DNA of 64,000 bases from Candidatus Alistipes faecavium (GCA_019118605.1 DWYP01000049.1:124001-188000); one strand, 5' to 3'; positions 27,008-35,607 are shown, counted from the first letter of the stretch. Made by a program: numbers and translations. The notes: generated from the sequence alone by a model not told the origin.

Positions 27008-27418
27008 ATGCCGCGCCGTCGAAAAATAACGATCCGGGCCTCCGAGCTGGAGTGCTTCGAAACGCTCGTCCGGGAGCTGCAACAGCGGCCGGAGTTTGCT
27101 GGATTCGATCCATCGAGCCTGCACGTCTGGGCTTACGAACGGTATGAGCCGAAGCTGAAGGATGCCGACGCGATTCTCCGTCGCTTCGACTATTGGCTGG
27201 GCGTGCACAAGAGCGAGCGCTATCTGATGGTAAACGGCAGCCGACTCTTCAACAAAAAGGAGCTTGCCGAGGCGCTGGGCGTCGCACGTCCGACGCTCGA
27301 CCGGTGGATTACGAACGGATGGCTGGAGCCGTGCCGCGTTCAGATTTCAAGCAGCGGCGACACCCTCTTTGCGGCCAATGCCGTTCGGGAGGTACTAATA
27401 ACGTTTTCCAATGAATAA
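27008..27418 (+). CDS. Helix-turn-helix DNA-binding protein
   Basis: 136 residues. The C-terminal half has a clear HTH (RLFNKKELAEALGVARPTLDRWITNGWL) of the excisionase/MerR-like type; the N-terminal basic start MPRRRKITIR and helical middle match no family I can name. Its stop overlaps the start of the next gene by 8 nt, so the two are probably translated together. It may regulate that gene through the repeated sites upstream or act as a recombination directionality factor; the sequence does not decide. Confidence 0.75.
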   Translation: MPRRRKITIRASELECFETLVRELQQRPEFAGFDPSSLHVWAYERYEPKLKDADAILRRFDYWLGVHKSERYLMVNGSRLFNKKELAEALGVARPTLDRWITNGWLEPCRVQISSSGDTLFAANAVREVLITFSNE

Positions 27419-28514
27419 TTCGTCAAACAAAGATCAACACTATGCATTGGATTCTTCCGGAAACATTAGACACATAAAAGATGCTAATCCAAGCAATGAC
27501 GAATTTTTTTGTCTTTTTTGCCATCGTCATATGATTGCAAAGCAGGGGAAAATACGGCAATGGCACTTTGCGCACAAGGCTCTTTCTCCTAACTGCAGCT
27601 ATGAAAGTTACTTACATTCATTGGCAAAACTTTTAATCCTACAAAAACTCAGAAGTGAACAACCTTTCGGAGTCGAAATTAAAGTTCCTTTCACTTGTAA
27701 AAATAAAGAGACCTGCATATGGTACGAAGATTCATTTGATGAATCTTGCAACTGGACTGGATACAAAAATTATGATTTAAAAAAATTCTATAACACATTT
27801 GAAGTTGAAGCCTTCTACGATAACTTTCGCGCAGACATTCTCCTTTCAAATTCCATTAAAAAGTATACACCGGTCTTTATCGAAATATATGTTTCACATC
27901 CTTGCGAACATCAAAAGATTGACTCAGGAAATAAAATCATAGAACTAAAGATCAACTCGGAAGATGACATAAAATCAATCATCAATAGCCCCATCATCAC
28001 AGAAGACGGAGATCTTATCAGATTATATAATTTCAAACCCAAAGGAGACTTTACCGGTCCACCTCAACATCCCAAGCAATTGGTGAAGTTTTCAGTTTTT
28101 GAAAGCTATAAAATGTATTGTGGAAATACGGACTGTCAGACATTCTCATGTCATAGAAACAAAGCTATCTTCGAGTTAACCTCCGACTTTCATTCCGACT
28201 TTCTCCCAGAATATTCTCTATATGATTATGGAATCGTAGAACTATACGATTTGGATCCTAACCTCAAAGTATGCAACCTCTGCCGCTATTATAGGCCCCG
28301 AGACATATTATTCGACGATCTGTTCGACATAAGAATCGATAAACGTCCAATTTTTTGCTGCTTATACAAAAAACTCGGGACTGATAAATATCGAGACCCA
28401 TCAGATGCACGCACTTGCACTGCATTCCGGAAAATAGATGGAAAAACAATGGCAGAGATTAGACAAGAATATAAAATGGTAAAAACAATCATTTGGAAGA
28501 AACCAAATGATTAG
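27411..28514 (+). CDS. CoiA-like zinc/nuclease protein, AT-rich cargo gene
   Basis: 367 residues. The N-terminus has the CoiA-type zinc region (FFCLFCHRHMIAKQG, WHFAHK, CSYESYLHSLAK) followed by a nuclease-like core FRADILL...FIEIYVSHPCEHQ that fits a PD-(D/E)XK fold. The C-terminal half adds a second cysteine set (CGNTDCQTFSCHR, CNLCRYYR, CCLYKK, CTAF) not part of ordinary CoiA proteins. CoiA homologues are linked to competence and, in mobile DNA, found as uncharacterised nucleases. The gene is much more AT-rich than both neighbours, pointing to separate acquisition. Overlap with the HTH gene suggests a two-gene module, possibly defence or DNA processing (inference). Confidence 0.7.
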   Translation: MNNSSNKDQHYALDSSGNIRHIKDANPSNDEFFCLFCHRHMIAKQGKIRQWHFAHKALSPNCSYESYLHSLAKLLILQKLRSEQPFGVEIKVPFTCKNKETCIWYEDSFDESCNWTGYKNYDLKKFYNTFEVEAFYDNFRADILLSNSIKKYTPVFIEIYVSHPCEHQKIDSGNKIIELKINSEDDIKSIINSPIITEDGDLIRLYNFKPKGDFTGPPQHPKQLVKFSVFESYKMYCGNTDCQTFSCHRNKAIFELTSDFHSDFLPEYSLYDYGIVELYDLDPNLKVCNLCRYYRPRDILFDDLFDIRIDKRPIFCCLYKKLGTDKYRDPSDARTCTAFRKIDGKTMAEIRQEYKMVKTIIWKKPND

Positions 28515-28612
28515 AAGGCCTATTTTGCATCGGGTGGAATCCGATTACACGGCTGTGCCAACCCAAGCAAACGAATGCCAAAGTCCGGAAACGGACGGCG
28601 GCATGTCTTCGG

Positions 28613-28642
28613 TGTGGCATCAGTTGGCATCGGTTGGCGCTG
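28613..28642 (+). repeat. Three imperfect 10-bp repeats upstream of the excisionase-like gene
   Basis: Successive units TGTGGCATCA, GTTGGCATCG and GTTGGCGCTG in the 205-bp gap 28515-28719. They could be binding sites for the following HTH protein or the primase; too short and degenerate to be sure. Confidence 0.35.
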
Positions 28643-28719
28643 ATTTGTAACGCCATTCGCCGTTTTCGGGAGGGGTCCGGAAAGCCTTTTTTTGCGTCAT
28701 CAACCAAATTCGAATCGTT

Positions 28720-29010
28720 ATGACCAAGGAAATCTTTCTGAGCGGCATGACCGCCGACCAGCTCGCGGAGATGATTCGCAAATCGCTGCGCGACGAGTTG
28801 CGGCAGCTCCATCCCGAACCCTCCGCCGAGACGCCGAACTATCTGACCCGTCGCGAGACGGCCCGCCGCCTGCGCATCTCGCTCGTGACGCTCAATGACT
28901 GGGTGAACCGCGGCCGGATCCGCGCCCACAAGATCGGCGGGCGCGTGCTGTTCCGCGACAGCGACGTCGAGGCGGCACTGCACCGGATCATCCCCATCAA
29001 AAGCCGATAG
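28720..29010 (+). CDS. Excisionase-family helix-turn-helix protein
   Basis: 96 residues. The C-terminal part PNYLTRRETARRLRISLVTLNDWVNRGRIRAHKIGGRVLFRDSDVEAAL is the typical MerR-like HTH of excisionase/DNA-binding proteins on Bacteroidetes mobile elements. The N-terminus (FLSGMTADQLAEMIRKSLRDELRQL) is a short amphipathic helix seen in this group. It is followed 2 bp later by the primase gene. It probably controls excision or transcription of the mobilization module. Confidence 0.88.
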   Translation: MTKEIFLSGMTADQLAEMIRKSLRDELRQLHPEPSAETPNYLTRRETARRLRISLVTLNDWVNRGRIRAHKIGGRVLFRDSDVEAALHRIIPIKSR

Positions 29011-29012
29011 CC

Positions 29013-29897
29013 ATGAAGACGACCTCAGATTGCATCGGCATCCGGGAATATCTCCTCCGCCGGGGGCTGCAACCCCACCGTGAAACCGCCACCCACGGCA
29101 TGTTCCTCTCGCCGCTGCGCGAAGAGCGCACCCCCAGCTTCAGCGTCCGCTACGACAAGGGGCTCTGGTACGACTTCGGACTGGGTGAAGGGGGCACGCT
29201 CCTCCAGCTGGTCATGCGCCTCGAAGGATGCGGCATGGCAGAAGCCATCCGACGCCTGCGCAAAGGGGCCGCAGACGAAGTCCCCTTCCAGCCCCTGACG
29301 ACCGCCTTGCCGCGCGAAGACTCTCCGTTGCGGATTCTCGGCGTCGGGGAGATTCGCCACCCGGCGCTGATCGGTTATCTGCGCGAGCGCGGCATCGACC
29401 CCGCCGTGGCCGGAGCGCTGTGCCGCGAAGTACACTACGCCGTCGGTGAGCGGCGCTTCTTCGCCATCGGCTTCCGCAACGACGCCGGAGGGTGGGAGTT
29501 GCGCAGCCCGCAGTTCAAGGGGAGCAGCGCCCCGAAATCCATCACAACCTTCGACCGGCACGGCGACACGGCGTTGCTCTTCGAGGGCTTCTTCGACCTG
29601 CTCTCTCACCTGACACTGCAACACGAGCCGGAGCCGACCGCCGACACCGCCGTGCTCAACTCCGTGGCGAACCTTTCCCGCGCCATTCCGTTTCTCGCAC
29701 GCCACGCGACGATCCACGCCTTCCTCGACAACGACGAGGCGGGGCGCCTCACCCTCGAACGGCTGCGCAGCGCCCTGCCCGGTGCAACTGTCATCGACCG
29801 CGCGGAGAGCTACCGTGCCCACAAGGATCTGAACGAATCGCTCCGATCGTCCGCGAAGGTTTCCCGCACGCCGCGTCGTCGCGGCCGCAAGTTGTAA
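29013..29897 (+). CDS. Toprim primase-like protein with degenerate CHC2 zinc domain
   Basis: 294 residues. The N-terminus aligns by pattern with the CHC2 primase zinc domain (SPLREERTPSFSV, LWYDFGLGEGG) but the Cys/His ligands are replaced, so no zinc site remains. The Toprim part is clear: LFEGFFDLL (catalytic Glu), FLDNDEAGR (DxD-type) and a late DLNE. A basic tail (RTPRRRGRK) ends the protein. Proteins like this sit before the relaxase in Bacteroides mobilizable elements and probably prime second-strand synthesis after transfer. Confidence 0.88.
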   Translation: MKTTSDCIGIREYLLRRGLQPHRETATHGMFLSPLREERTPSFSVRYDKGLWYDFGLGEGGTLLQLVMRLEGCGMAEAIRRLRKGAADEVPFQPLTTALPREDSPLRILGVGEIRHPALIGYLRERGIDPAVAGALCREVHYAVGERRFFAIGFRNDAGGWELRSPQFKGSSAPKSITTFDRHGDTALLFEGFFDLLSHLTLQHEPEPTADTAVLNSVANLSRAIPFLARHATIHAFLDNDEAGRLTLERLRSALPGATVIDRAESYRAHKDLNESLRSSAKVSRTPRRRGRKL

Positions 29898-29953
29898 CGT
29901 CGCCCGGAATGACGCCGGAACCGTCGCCCACCCATCGGCCGCTTCGCGACCGC

Positions 29954-30060
29954 GGCTTTTCCCCCGAGGAAAAAGCCATAGCCTATTAGGGCTTTTTCCG
30001 ACGCATCGGCCCGCCGACGCTGAAAAAGCCCCAATAGGCCAAAGGGTCAAGCCCCTCTGG
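29954..30060 (+). other. Candidate origin of transfer (oriT) upstream of the relaxase gene
   Basis: The 245-bp gap before mobV holds a 17-bp inverted repeat with one mismatch (29982-29998 and 30022-30038, loop 23 nt) and a smaller hairpin GGCTTTT/AAAAGCC (29954-29960, 29971-29977). MobV-type oriT sites usually lie just upstream of the mob gene and contain such repeats. The nick site was not identified. Confidence 0.55.
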
Positions 30061-30142
30061 ACACCCCCTGTCGTGCTACGCACGCCGACCGCCAAGGCGG
30101 TCCCCTCTTCAACCACACAACCCTCCGAAAAACGACCGTACC

Positions 30143-31567
30143 ATGGGATATGCCGTCCTGCATCTCGACAAAGCCCCGGGCAACGAGGCGGCCATGACCG
30201 CCCACATCGCCCGCACGAAGATACCCACCAACGCTTCGCCCGAACGCACCTGCCTCAACGAGGAGCTCGTCGAGTTCCCCGAGGAGGTGGCCGACCGTAC
30301 GGAGGCGATCAACTACCGACTCGAACACGCCGGCCTCACGCGCAAGATCGGAACGAACCAGGTGCGGGTGATCCGCGTCATGCTGACCGGTTCGCACGAC
30401 GCGATGAAGCGCATCGAGAAAGAGGGGCGGCTTCCGGAGTGGTGTGCCGACAACCTCGCCTGGCTGCGCGAGACCTTCGGGGCGGAGAATGTCGTCTCGG
30501 CCGTCGTGCATCGTGACGAATCGACCCCGCATATCCACGCCGCCGTGGTGCCCATCGTCACAGGCGAGCGCCGCAAGGCCCGCACCGCCGCATCCGAAAC
30601 ACCCGGCAAACGGCACTACCGCCCGAAATCCGCCGCACGGCCGCGTCTCTGCGCCGACGACGTCATGTCGCGCGTCCGGCTCAAGCAGTATCAGGACAGC
30701 TATGCCGCGGCGATGTCCAAATACGGGCTGGAGCGCGGCATCGACGGTTCGGAGGCGCGCCACATCACCACGCAGGAGTTCTACCGCCAGGCCATTGCCC
30801 AGCAGCAGGATCTGCAGGAGAACATCGACGCGCTGCTCCGTCTCGAAGAGCAGAAGCGGAAGGCCGTCGAGCAGCTCAAACAACAGGAGCGGCAGGTGCG
30901 CACCGAGTATGAACAGGCCGCCACGCTCCAGGCGCAGAAGAGTGCCGAACTGAACCGCACCGAGGCCGAGTTGAAGAGCGTGAAGGGCGAACTGAAGGGT
31001 GCCCGATTGAAAAACGCCGCGGCGGAGGTCGGGTCGAACATCGTCGAGGGAATCGGGGCGATGATCGGCACCTCCCGCGTCAAGCGGCAGCAGCAGGAGA
31101 TCGACCGCCTCAACGCGGAGAACGCCGCCCTGCACGAGCAGATCGGAACACTGAACCGTGCCAACCGCGAGGAGAAGGCCCGACACGAGCAAGCCGAACA
31201 GCAGCTGCAGGCGAAACTCGACCGCATCGAACACTGGCTGCCCGACACGCAGACGCTCATCAGCTGGGGCGAATACTGCCGCGACATGGGGATCTCGGAG
31301 TCGGGCGCCCGCGAGATTATCGCCATGAAGCCCCTCTATGTCTCGGGCGAACTCCGCGCACCGGAGTATTCGCACCGCTTCGACGTCTCGAATACCGAGA
31401 TCCGCCTGCAACGCGACCCGAACGGCCCCGGAGGCTTCCAGCTGCTCATCGACCGCCAGCCCGCACACGCCTGGTTCCGCCAACGGTATGTGGAGCTCAT
31501 GACACGCCTGGGCTACCCCGTCCGCCCCGAACGCCCGGTAGTCCGGCGACATACCATTAAACGATAA
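30143..31567 (+). CDS. MobV-family relaxase (plasmid recombination enzyme)
   Basis: 474 residues. The N-terminal Mob_Pre domain has the metal-binding signature H123-R-D-E-S-T-P-H-I-H132 (HxDExxPHxH), preceded by the usual block starting MGYAVLHLDKAPGN. The middle (about 230-370) is a long coiled coil rich in Gln, Glu and Lys. The C-terminal part has a helical domain (ISWGEYCRDMGISESGAREII). It should nick the element at oriT and pilot it into a recipient using the transfer apparatus of a co-resident ICE or plasmid. A terminator follows, separating this module from the RM operon. Confidence 0.93.
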   Translation: MGYAVLHLDKAPGNEAAMTAHIARTKIPTNASPERTCLNEELVEFPEEVADRTEAINYRLEHAGLTRKIGTNQVRVIRVMLTGSHDAMKRIEKEGRLPEWCADNLAWLRETFGAENVVSAVVHRDESTPHIHAAVVPIVTGERRKARTAASETPGKRHYRPKSAARPRLCADDVMSRVRLKQYQDSYAAAMSKYGLERGIDGSEARHITTQEFYRQAIAQQQDLQENIDALLRLEEQKRKAVEQLKQQERQVRTEYEQAATLQAQKSAELNRTEAELKSVKGELKGARLKNAAAEVGSNIVEGIGAMIGTSRVKRQQQEIDRLNAENAALHEQIGTLNRANREEKARHEQAEQQLQAKLDRIEHWLPDTQTLISWGEYCRDMGISESGAREIIAMKPLYVSGELRAPEYSHRFDVSNTEIRLQRDPNGPGGFQLLIDRQPAHAWFRQRYVELMTRLGYPVRPERPVVRRHTIKR

Positions 31568-31590
31568 CACCTGCCCTGAAAGACAAAGAG

Positions 31591-31620
31591 AATATCCGGT
31601 CGAACAGCCGGATATTTTTC
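31591..31620 (+). terminator. Rho-independent terminator after the relaxase gene
   Basis: Perfect 9-bp stem AATATCCGG/CCGGATATT (31591-31599, 31608-31616), 8-nt loop, then TTTC. Confidence 0.8.
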
Positions 31621-31692
31621 TTCACAAAGTGAAGAAACTCGCTTAATCGGAATATTTGTAGAGTTTGTACTGCGATTTTTTTTCGAAAATAG

Positions 31693-31724
31693 TTTGCTTT
31701 TCTCGGATAAAGCACATACCTTTG
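31693..31724 (+). promoter_or_regulatory. Promoter of the type I RM/defence operon
   Basis: TTTG (31693-31696), 20-bp spacer, TACCTTTG (31717-31724): full consensus match, 22 bp before ATG 31747. It is the only strong promoter before the seven overlapping genes. Confidence 0.75.
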
Positions 31725-31746
31725 TAATAAACCTACAGAGAAAAAA

Positions 31747-32313
31747 ATGGTAAAACTGAAAGATATTGCCACCATCCAGACGGGAGTTTACCTGAAAAAC
31801 GCCCCTTCGCCTGACACCTGCTACCTTCAGGTGAACGATTTTGACGAGGAGGGAAACATCCGTCCGACCGTCCGACCGACAACCTCCGTCAGCTCCAAGG
31901 CTACCCGCCACCTGCTGACAGAAAGCGACCTGCTGCTCGCCGCCAAGGGTGGCAAGAATTTCTGCGCCATCGCCCCGACGCAACTCGGGCCGTGCGTGGC
32001 CTCACCCTCGTTTCTGATTATCCGAATCGACGACCCGGCCCGCATCCTGCCCGAATACCTCTGCGGATTCCTCAACCTGCCATCCACCCGGCAGCTGCTG
32101 ACGGCACAGGCCCAAGGGTCGGCCATCGCCTCGCTCAGCAAGGCTGACCTCGAGGAGTTCGATGTTCCGCTCCCTCCGCTGGAGCGACAGCGGGCCTGCA
32201 TCGCCCTCACTCGTCTGCATCGCCGCGAACAGGCCCTTTACAAGGCCATTGCAGAGCGCCGCCGGCAAATCACCGATTATAAATTAACAAAAATATATAA
32301 AGATGAACGGTAA
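31747..32313 (+). CDS. Half-size HsdS-like protein (single target-recognition domain)
   Basis: 188 residues, about half the length of a full HsdS. It holds one recognition-domain pattern (VKLKDIATIQTGVYLKN at the start; LSKADLEEFDVPLPPLERQRACIALTRLHRREQALYKAI at the end, the usual helix that follows a TRD). The frame is intact, with a good promoter, so it is not an obvious fragment. Its stop overlaps the hsdM start by 11 nt. Single-TRD subunits can pair to make a working specificity unit or serve as an accessory; here a full HsdS is present as well, so its role is open. Confidence 0.8.
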   Translation: MVKLKDIATIQTGVYLKNAPSPDTCYLQVNDFDEEGNIRPTVRPTTSVSSKATRHLLTESDLLLAAKGGKNFCAIAPTQLGPCVASPSFLIIRIDDPARILPEYLCGFLNLPSTRQLLTAQAQGSAIASLSKADLEEFDVPLPPLERQRACIALTRLHRREQALYKAIAERRRQITDYKLTKIYKDER

Positions 32314-33829
32314 AGTTACACAGGAAGAGATCAACAAAGTCGTATGGCAAGCCTGCGACACATTCCGGGGCGTTATCGACCCCAGCCAGTACAAGGACTA
32401 CATTCTTACGATGCTGTTCCTGAAGTACGTCAGCGACGTCAGCAAAGCAAAATACAAGGAGTACCTCCAGCGCTACGACGGCGACACGGAGCGTGCCCAA
32501 CGAGCCATGCGCCGCGAACGGTTCCAGGTTCCCGAGAAGAGTTCGTTCGACTACCTCTTCGAGCACCGCAACGAACCCAATATCGGCGAGCTCATTGATG
32601 TTGGCCTGGCGGACCTTGAATACGAAAACCGCGAAAAGCTGAGCAGCGAGGACGGCAGCGGCATCTTCCGCAACATCAGCTTCAACAGCAGCAACCTCGG
32701 CGAAACGAAGGAGCGCAACGCCCGACTGAAACAGCTGCTTATCGACTTCTCGGACGATCGGCTGCAATTCGACGAGTCGCACCTCGAGAACAATGACGTC
32801 ATCGGCGATGCCTACATGTTCCTTATCGAGAAATTCGCCAGCGACGCCGGAAAGAAGGCTGGAGAGTTCTTCACACCGAAGGAGGTCTCGACCCTGCTGG
32901 CTCGTCTGACCAAGAGCGCCCCCGGTTCGCGCATCTGCGACCCGACGTGCGGCTCGGGTTCCCTGCTCATCAAGGCGGGCCGCGAGGTGGGCTCCGACAA
33001 CTTCTCGCTCTACGGTCAGGAGCTCAACGGCAGCACCTGGGCACTGGCCATGATGAACATGCTGCTCCACGGCTTCGACAGCGCCACGATCCGCTGGGGC
33101 GACACGCTGCGCAACCCGAAGCTCAAGGAGGGCGACGCGCTGATGAAGTTCGACACCGTCGTGGCCAATCCCCCCTTCTCGCTCGAAAAGTGGGGCGCCG
33201 ACGAGGCGGCCGACGACCCCTACAACCGCTTCTGGCGCGGCATTCCGCCCAAGAGCAAGGGCGACTGGGCCTTCATCTGCCACATGCTCGAAGTGGCCAA
33301 CGAACACGGCAAGGTGGGCGTCGTCGTTCCCCACGGGGTGCTGTTCCGCGGCGCCAGCGAGGGGAAAATCCGCCAGCAGACCGTCGAGGAGAACCTCGTC
33401 GAGGCCATCATCGGACTCCCGGCTAACCTCTTCTACGGAACGGGCATTCCGGCCGCCATCGCCATCTTCAACAAGGCCAAGACGACGACCGACGTGCTCT
33501 TCATCGACGCCAGCCGCGAATTTGAGAACGGCAAGAACCAGAACCGGCTGCGCGACGAGGATATCGACCACATCGTCACGACCTACCGCCGCTTTACGAA
33601 GGGCGAACTCAAGCCCGGCATCGTCGAGGAGCGCTACGCCTACGTGGCCCGGCGCGAGGAGATTGCCGAGAACGACTACAACCTCAACATCCCGCGCTAT
33701 GTGGACACCTTCGAAGAGGAGCCCGAAATCGACATTGCGGCCGTGCAGCAGGAGATTGATGCGCTGGAGAAGGAGCTTGCCGAGGTGCATGTCCGGATGG
33801 AGGGTTATCTGAAGGAGTTGGGATATTAA
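32303..33829 (+). CDS. hsdM: Type I restriction-modification system methyltransferase subunit
   Basis: 508 residues. HsdM N-terminal helical domain (VVWQACDTFRGVIDPSQYKDYILTML) and N6-adenine methyltransferase domain with SAM motif D213-PTCGSGSLL and catalytic N289-PPF. The motif PKEVSTLLARL and the C-terminal long helix fit the family. It methylates adenine in the bipartite site set by HsdS and supplies the M2 part of the M2S and R2M2S complexes. Strongly GC-rich, like the chromosome. It overlaps the half-HsdS gene and is 6 bp from the next gene. Confidence 0.96.
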   Translation: MNGKVTQEEINKVVWQACDTFRGVIDPSQYKDYILTMLFLKYVSDVSKAKYKEYLQRYDGDTERAQRAMRRERFQVPEKSSFDYLFEHRNEPNIGELIDVGLADLEYENREKLSSEDGSGIFRNISFNSSNLGETKERNARLKQLLIDFSDDRLQFDESHLENNDVIGDAYMFLIEKFASDAGKKAGEFFTPKEVSTLLARLTKSAPGSRICDPTCGSGSLLIKAGREVGSDNFSLYGQELNGSTWALAMMNMLLHGFDSATIRWGDTLRNPKLKEGDALMKFDTVVANPPFSLEKWGADEAADDPYNRFWRGIPPKSKGDWAFICHMLEVANEHGKVGVVVPHGVLFRGASEGKIRQQTVEENLVEAIIGLPANLFYGTGIPAAIAIFNKAKTTTDVLFIDASREFENGKNQNRLRDEDIDHIVTTYRRFTKGELKPGIVEERYAYVARREEIAENDYNLNIPRYVDTFEEEPEIDIAAVQQEIDALEKELAEVHVRMEGYLKELGY

Positions 33830-33835
33830 AAACAG

Positions 33836-34447
33836 ATGGAGATGAAAAGCAATAATAGCAACCTGAGCCTTTGGCTTTCGGTCATTTCGCTGGCGGGCGT
33901 TGCAACCCTCGCCGTGCTGTGGATATGCAACGTCCGCCCGCAATCCGTCGTCTCGCTCGATTCCTTTGTCGGAGTGGCCACCGGTCTGATTGGCATCATG
34001 GTCACCTTTGCCATCGGCTGGCAGATTGTCAATGCAATGGAACTAAAATCCAAAATTGCGGAATTGGAACAACAAAAGTCTCAAATCGACAAATTACGAC
34101 AACAAGTTGAAAGTCAAGCGGCCGTTTCAAAAGCCGAAATTGGGCATTTGATGGGCATCATGGCAGGAGAAAAAGGGAAAAACCTATTGGCTTTTACCTA
34201 TTTTCTTCAAACATTACAAGTTGGATTGTTAGGATCGCCACAAAGTGCAATTTATGTTTGGGATGATTTACAAACGTTAACCAATCTTGTTTCAGAGATC
34301 AAACCATGCGAGATAAAGAAAGAAAATAGAATAGCAATTCAAGAAATTGATCAAAAGATAAAAACGACATTATTATATCCTGCAATCAAGGCTCAGTACG
34401 ACGCCATTATGTCGGAATTTTATAAAAAGGTCAGCTATGAAGAATAA
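33836..34447 (+). CDS. Two-TM coiled-coil protein embedded in the RM operon
   Basis: 203 residues, family not recognised. Two membrane segments (about 12-31, LWLSVISLAGVATLAVLWI, and about 44-64, VGVATGLIGIMVTFAIGW) are followed by a coiled coil (KIAELEQQKSQIDKLRQQVE) and a helical cytoplasmic tail. The first third is GC-rich like hsdM, but from about 34040 the gene turns AT-rich, so it looks like a chimera. It lies between hsdM and hsdS and overlaps hsdS by 11 nt. A membrane-attached effector or sensor tied to the RM enzyme is possible; nothing in the sequence proves it. Confidence 0.65.
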   Translation: MEMKSNNSNLSLWLSVISLAGVATLAVLWICNVRPQSVVSLDSFVGVATGLIGIMVTFAIGWQIVNAMELKSKIAELEQQKSQIDKLRQQVESQAAVSKAEIGHLMGIMAGEKGKNLLAFTYFLQTLQVGLLGSPQSAIYVWDDLQTLTNLVSEIKPCEIKKENRIAIQEIDQKIKTTLLYPAIKAQYDAIMSEFYKKVSYEE

Positions 34448-35603
34448 CATACCACAAGGCTATAAGGCGACGGCGCTGGGGATTATTCCGCAGGAGTGGG
34501 AGGTGAAAAGACTTGGAGAAATATGCACCTACTTCAAAAGTGGAGAAGGTATTACCTCAAAGGATATATCAGAAAATGGGCAATATCCTGTATACGGAGG
34601 GAATGGACTACGCGGGTATACTGATAAAAAATACACTCATGATGGCGCCTATATTTTAATTGGCCGTCAAGGGGCATTATGCGGTAATATCAATTACGTA
34701 ACGGGTAAATGTTACATATCCGAGCATGCCATTGCCGTACAAACCAAAGGCGATTTATCATGGTTAAGATATAAATTAGATTTTTGGAATCTGAATAGAT
34801 ATTCAGAATCTTCTGCACAGCCGGGACTATCCGTTGAAAAATTAGTACGATACAAGTTGACTGTTCCGCCGCTGGCGGAGCAGCGGAAGATTGCGGAGGT
34901 GTTGGGCGTGTGGGATGAGGCGATTGAAAAGCAGGCGCGGCTGATTGAAAAACTCGACCTGCGCAAACGCGCCTTGATGCAGCGACTCCTCTCCGCTAAA
35001 CTCCGTCTCCCCGGTTTCTCCGAACCCTGGCAAAAAGTAAAATTTTGCGAACTGTTTACCAAAAGTATAAAAACGGCAGACCCTCTTAAGAAATACGAAG
35101 TGTTATCTGTCACAAAAGAGGGTATTGTCGCTCAAAAATCCTATTTTAATAAAGATATTGCAAGCGAAGACACCTCTAAATACATTGTAGTAGAACGAGG
35201 AGATTTGGCCATGAGTGGACTTAATTTCTGGATGGGTTCATGCCATATTCTAACGAATTTCAACGAAGGTATAATCTCCCCGGCCTATAAAGTTTTTAAG
35301 GTAAACGAACACAACAACATCGATTTTATCAGGGACTTTGTTCGCTCGTCCATGTTCCTGCAAGCGTTACAAGGATGCTCTGTCATAGGCGCAAGCATTG
35401 TAAGGCGGAATTTGGATAAAGAGATGCTTTATGAATGGATTTTCAAGATTCCATCTTTGAAAGAGCAAACCGCCATTGCGGAGGTGTTGACTGCGGCCGA
35501 CCGCGAGATTGAGCTGGCCAAAGAAAAGCTCGAACGCCTCCGCCGTCAGAAACGCGGCCTTATGCAACAACTCCTTACAGGCAAAAAACGTGTAAATCTT
35601 TAA
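34437..35603 (+). CDS. hsdS: Type I restriction-modification specificity subunit
   Basis: 388 residues with two target-recognition domains (about 10-140 and 195-345), each followed by a conserved helix (EQRKIAEVLGVWDEAIEKQARLIEKLDLRK and EQTAIAEVLTAADREIELAKEKLERL). The conserved helices are GC-rich and share a 15-bp exact repeat (34890-34904, 35475-35489), while both recognition domains are AT-rich, the mark of domain exchange by recombination. It sets the bipartite DNA target for HsdM and HsdR. The target cannot be predicted from sequence alone. Confidence 0.95.
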   Translation: MKNNIPQGYKATALGIIPQEWEVKRLGEICTYFKSGEGITSKDISENGQYPVYGGNGLRGYTDKKYTHDGAYILIGRQGALCGNINYVTGKCYISEHAIAVQTKGDLSWLRYKLDFWNLNRYSESSAQPGLSVEKLVRYKLTVPPLAEQRKIAEVLGVWDEAIEKQARLIEKLDLRKRALMQRLLSAKLRLPGFSEPWQKVKFCELFTKSIKTADPLKKYEVLSVTKEGIVAQKSYFNKDIASEDTSKYIVVERGDLAMSGLNFWMGSCHILTNFNEGIISPAYKVFKVNEHNNIDFIRDFVRSSMFLQALQGCSVIGASIVRRNLDKEMLYEWIFKIPSLKEQTAIAEVLTAADREIELAKEKLERLRRQKRGLMQQLLTGKKRVNL

Positions 35604-35607
35604 CATC

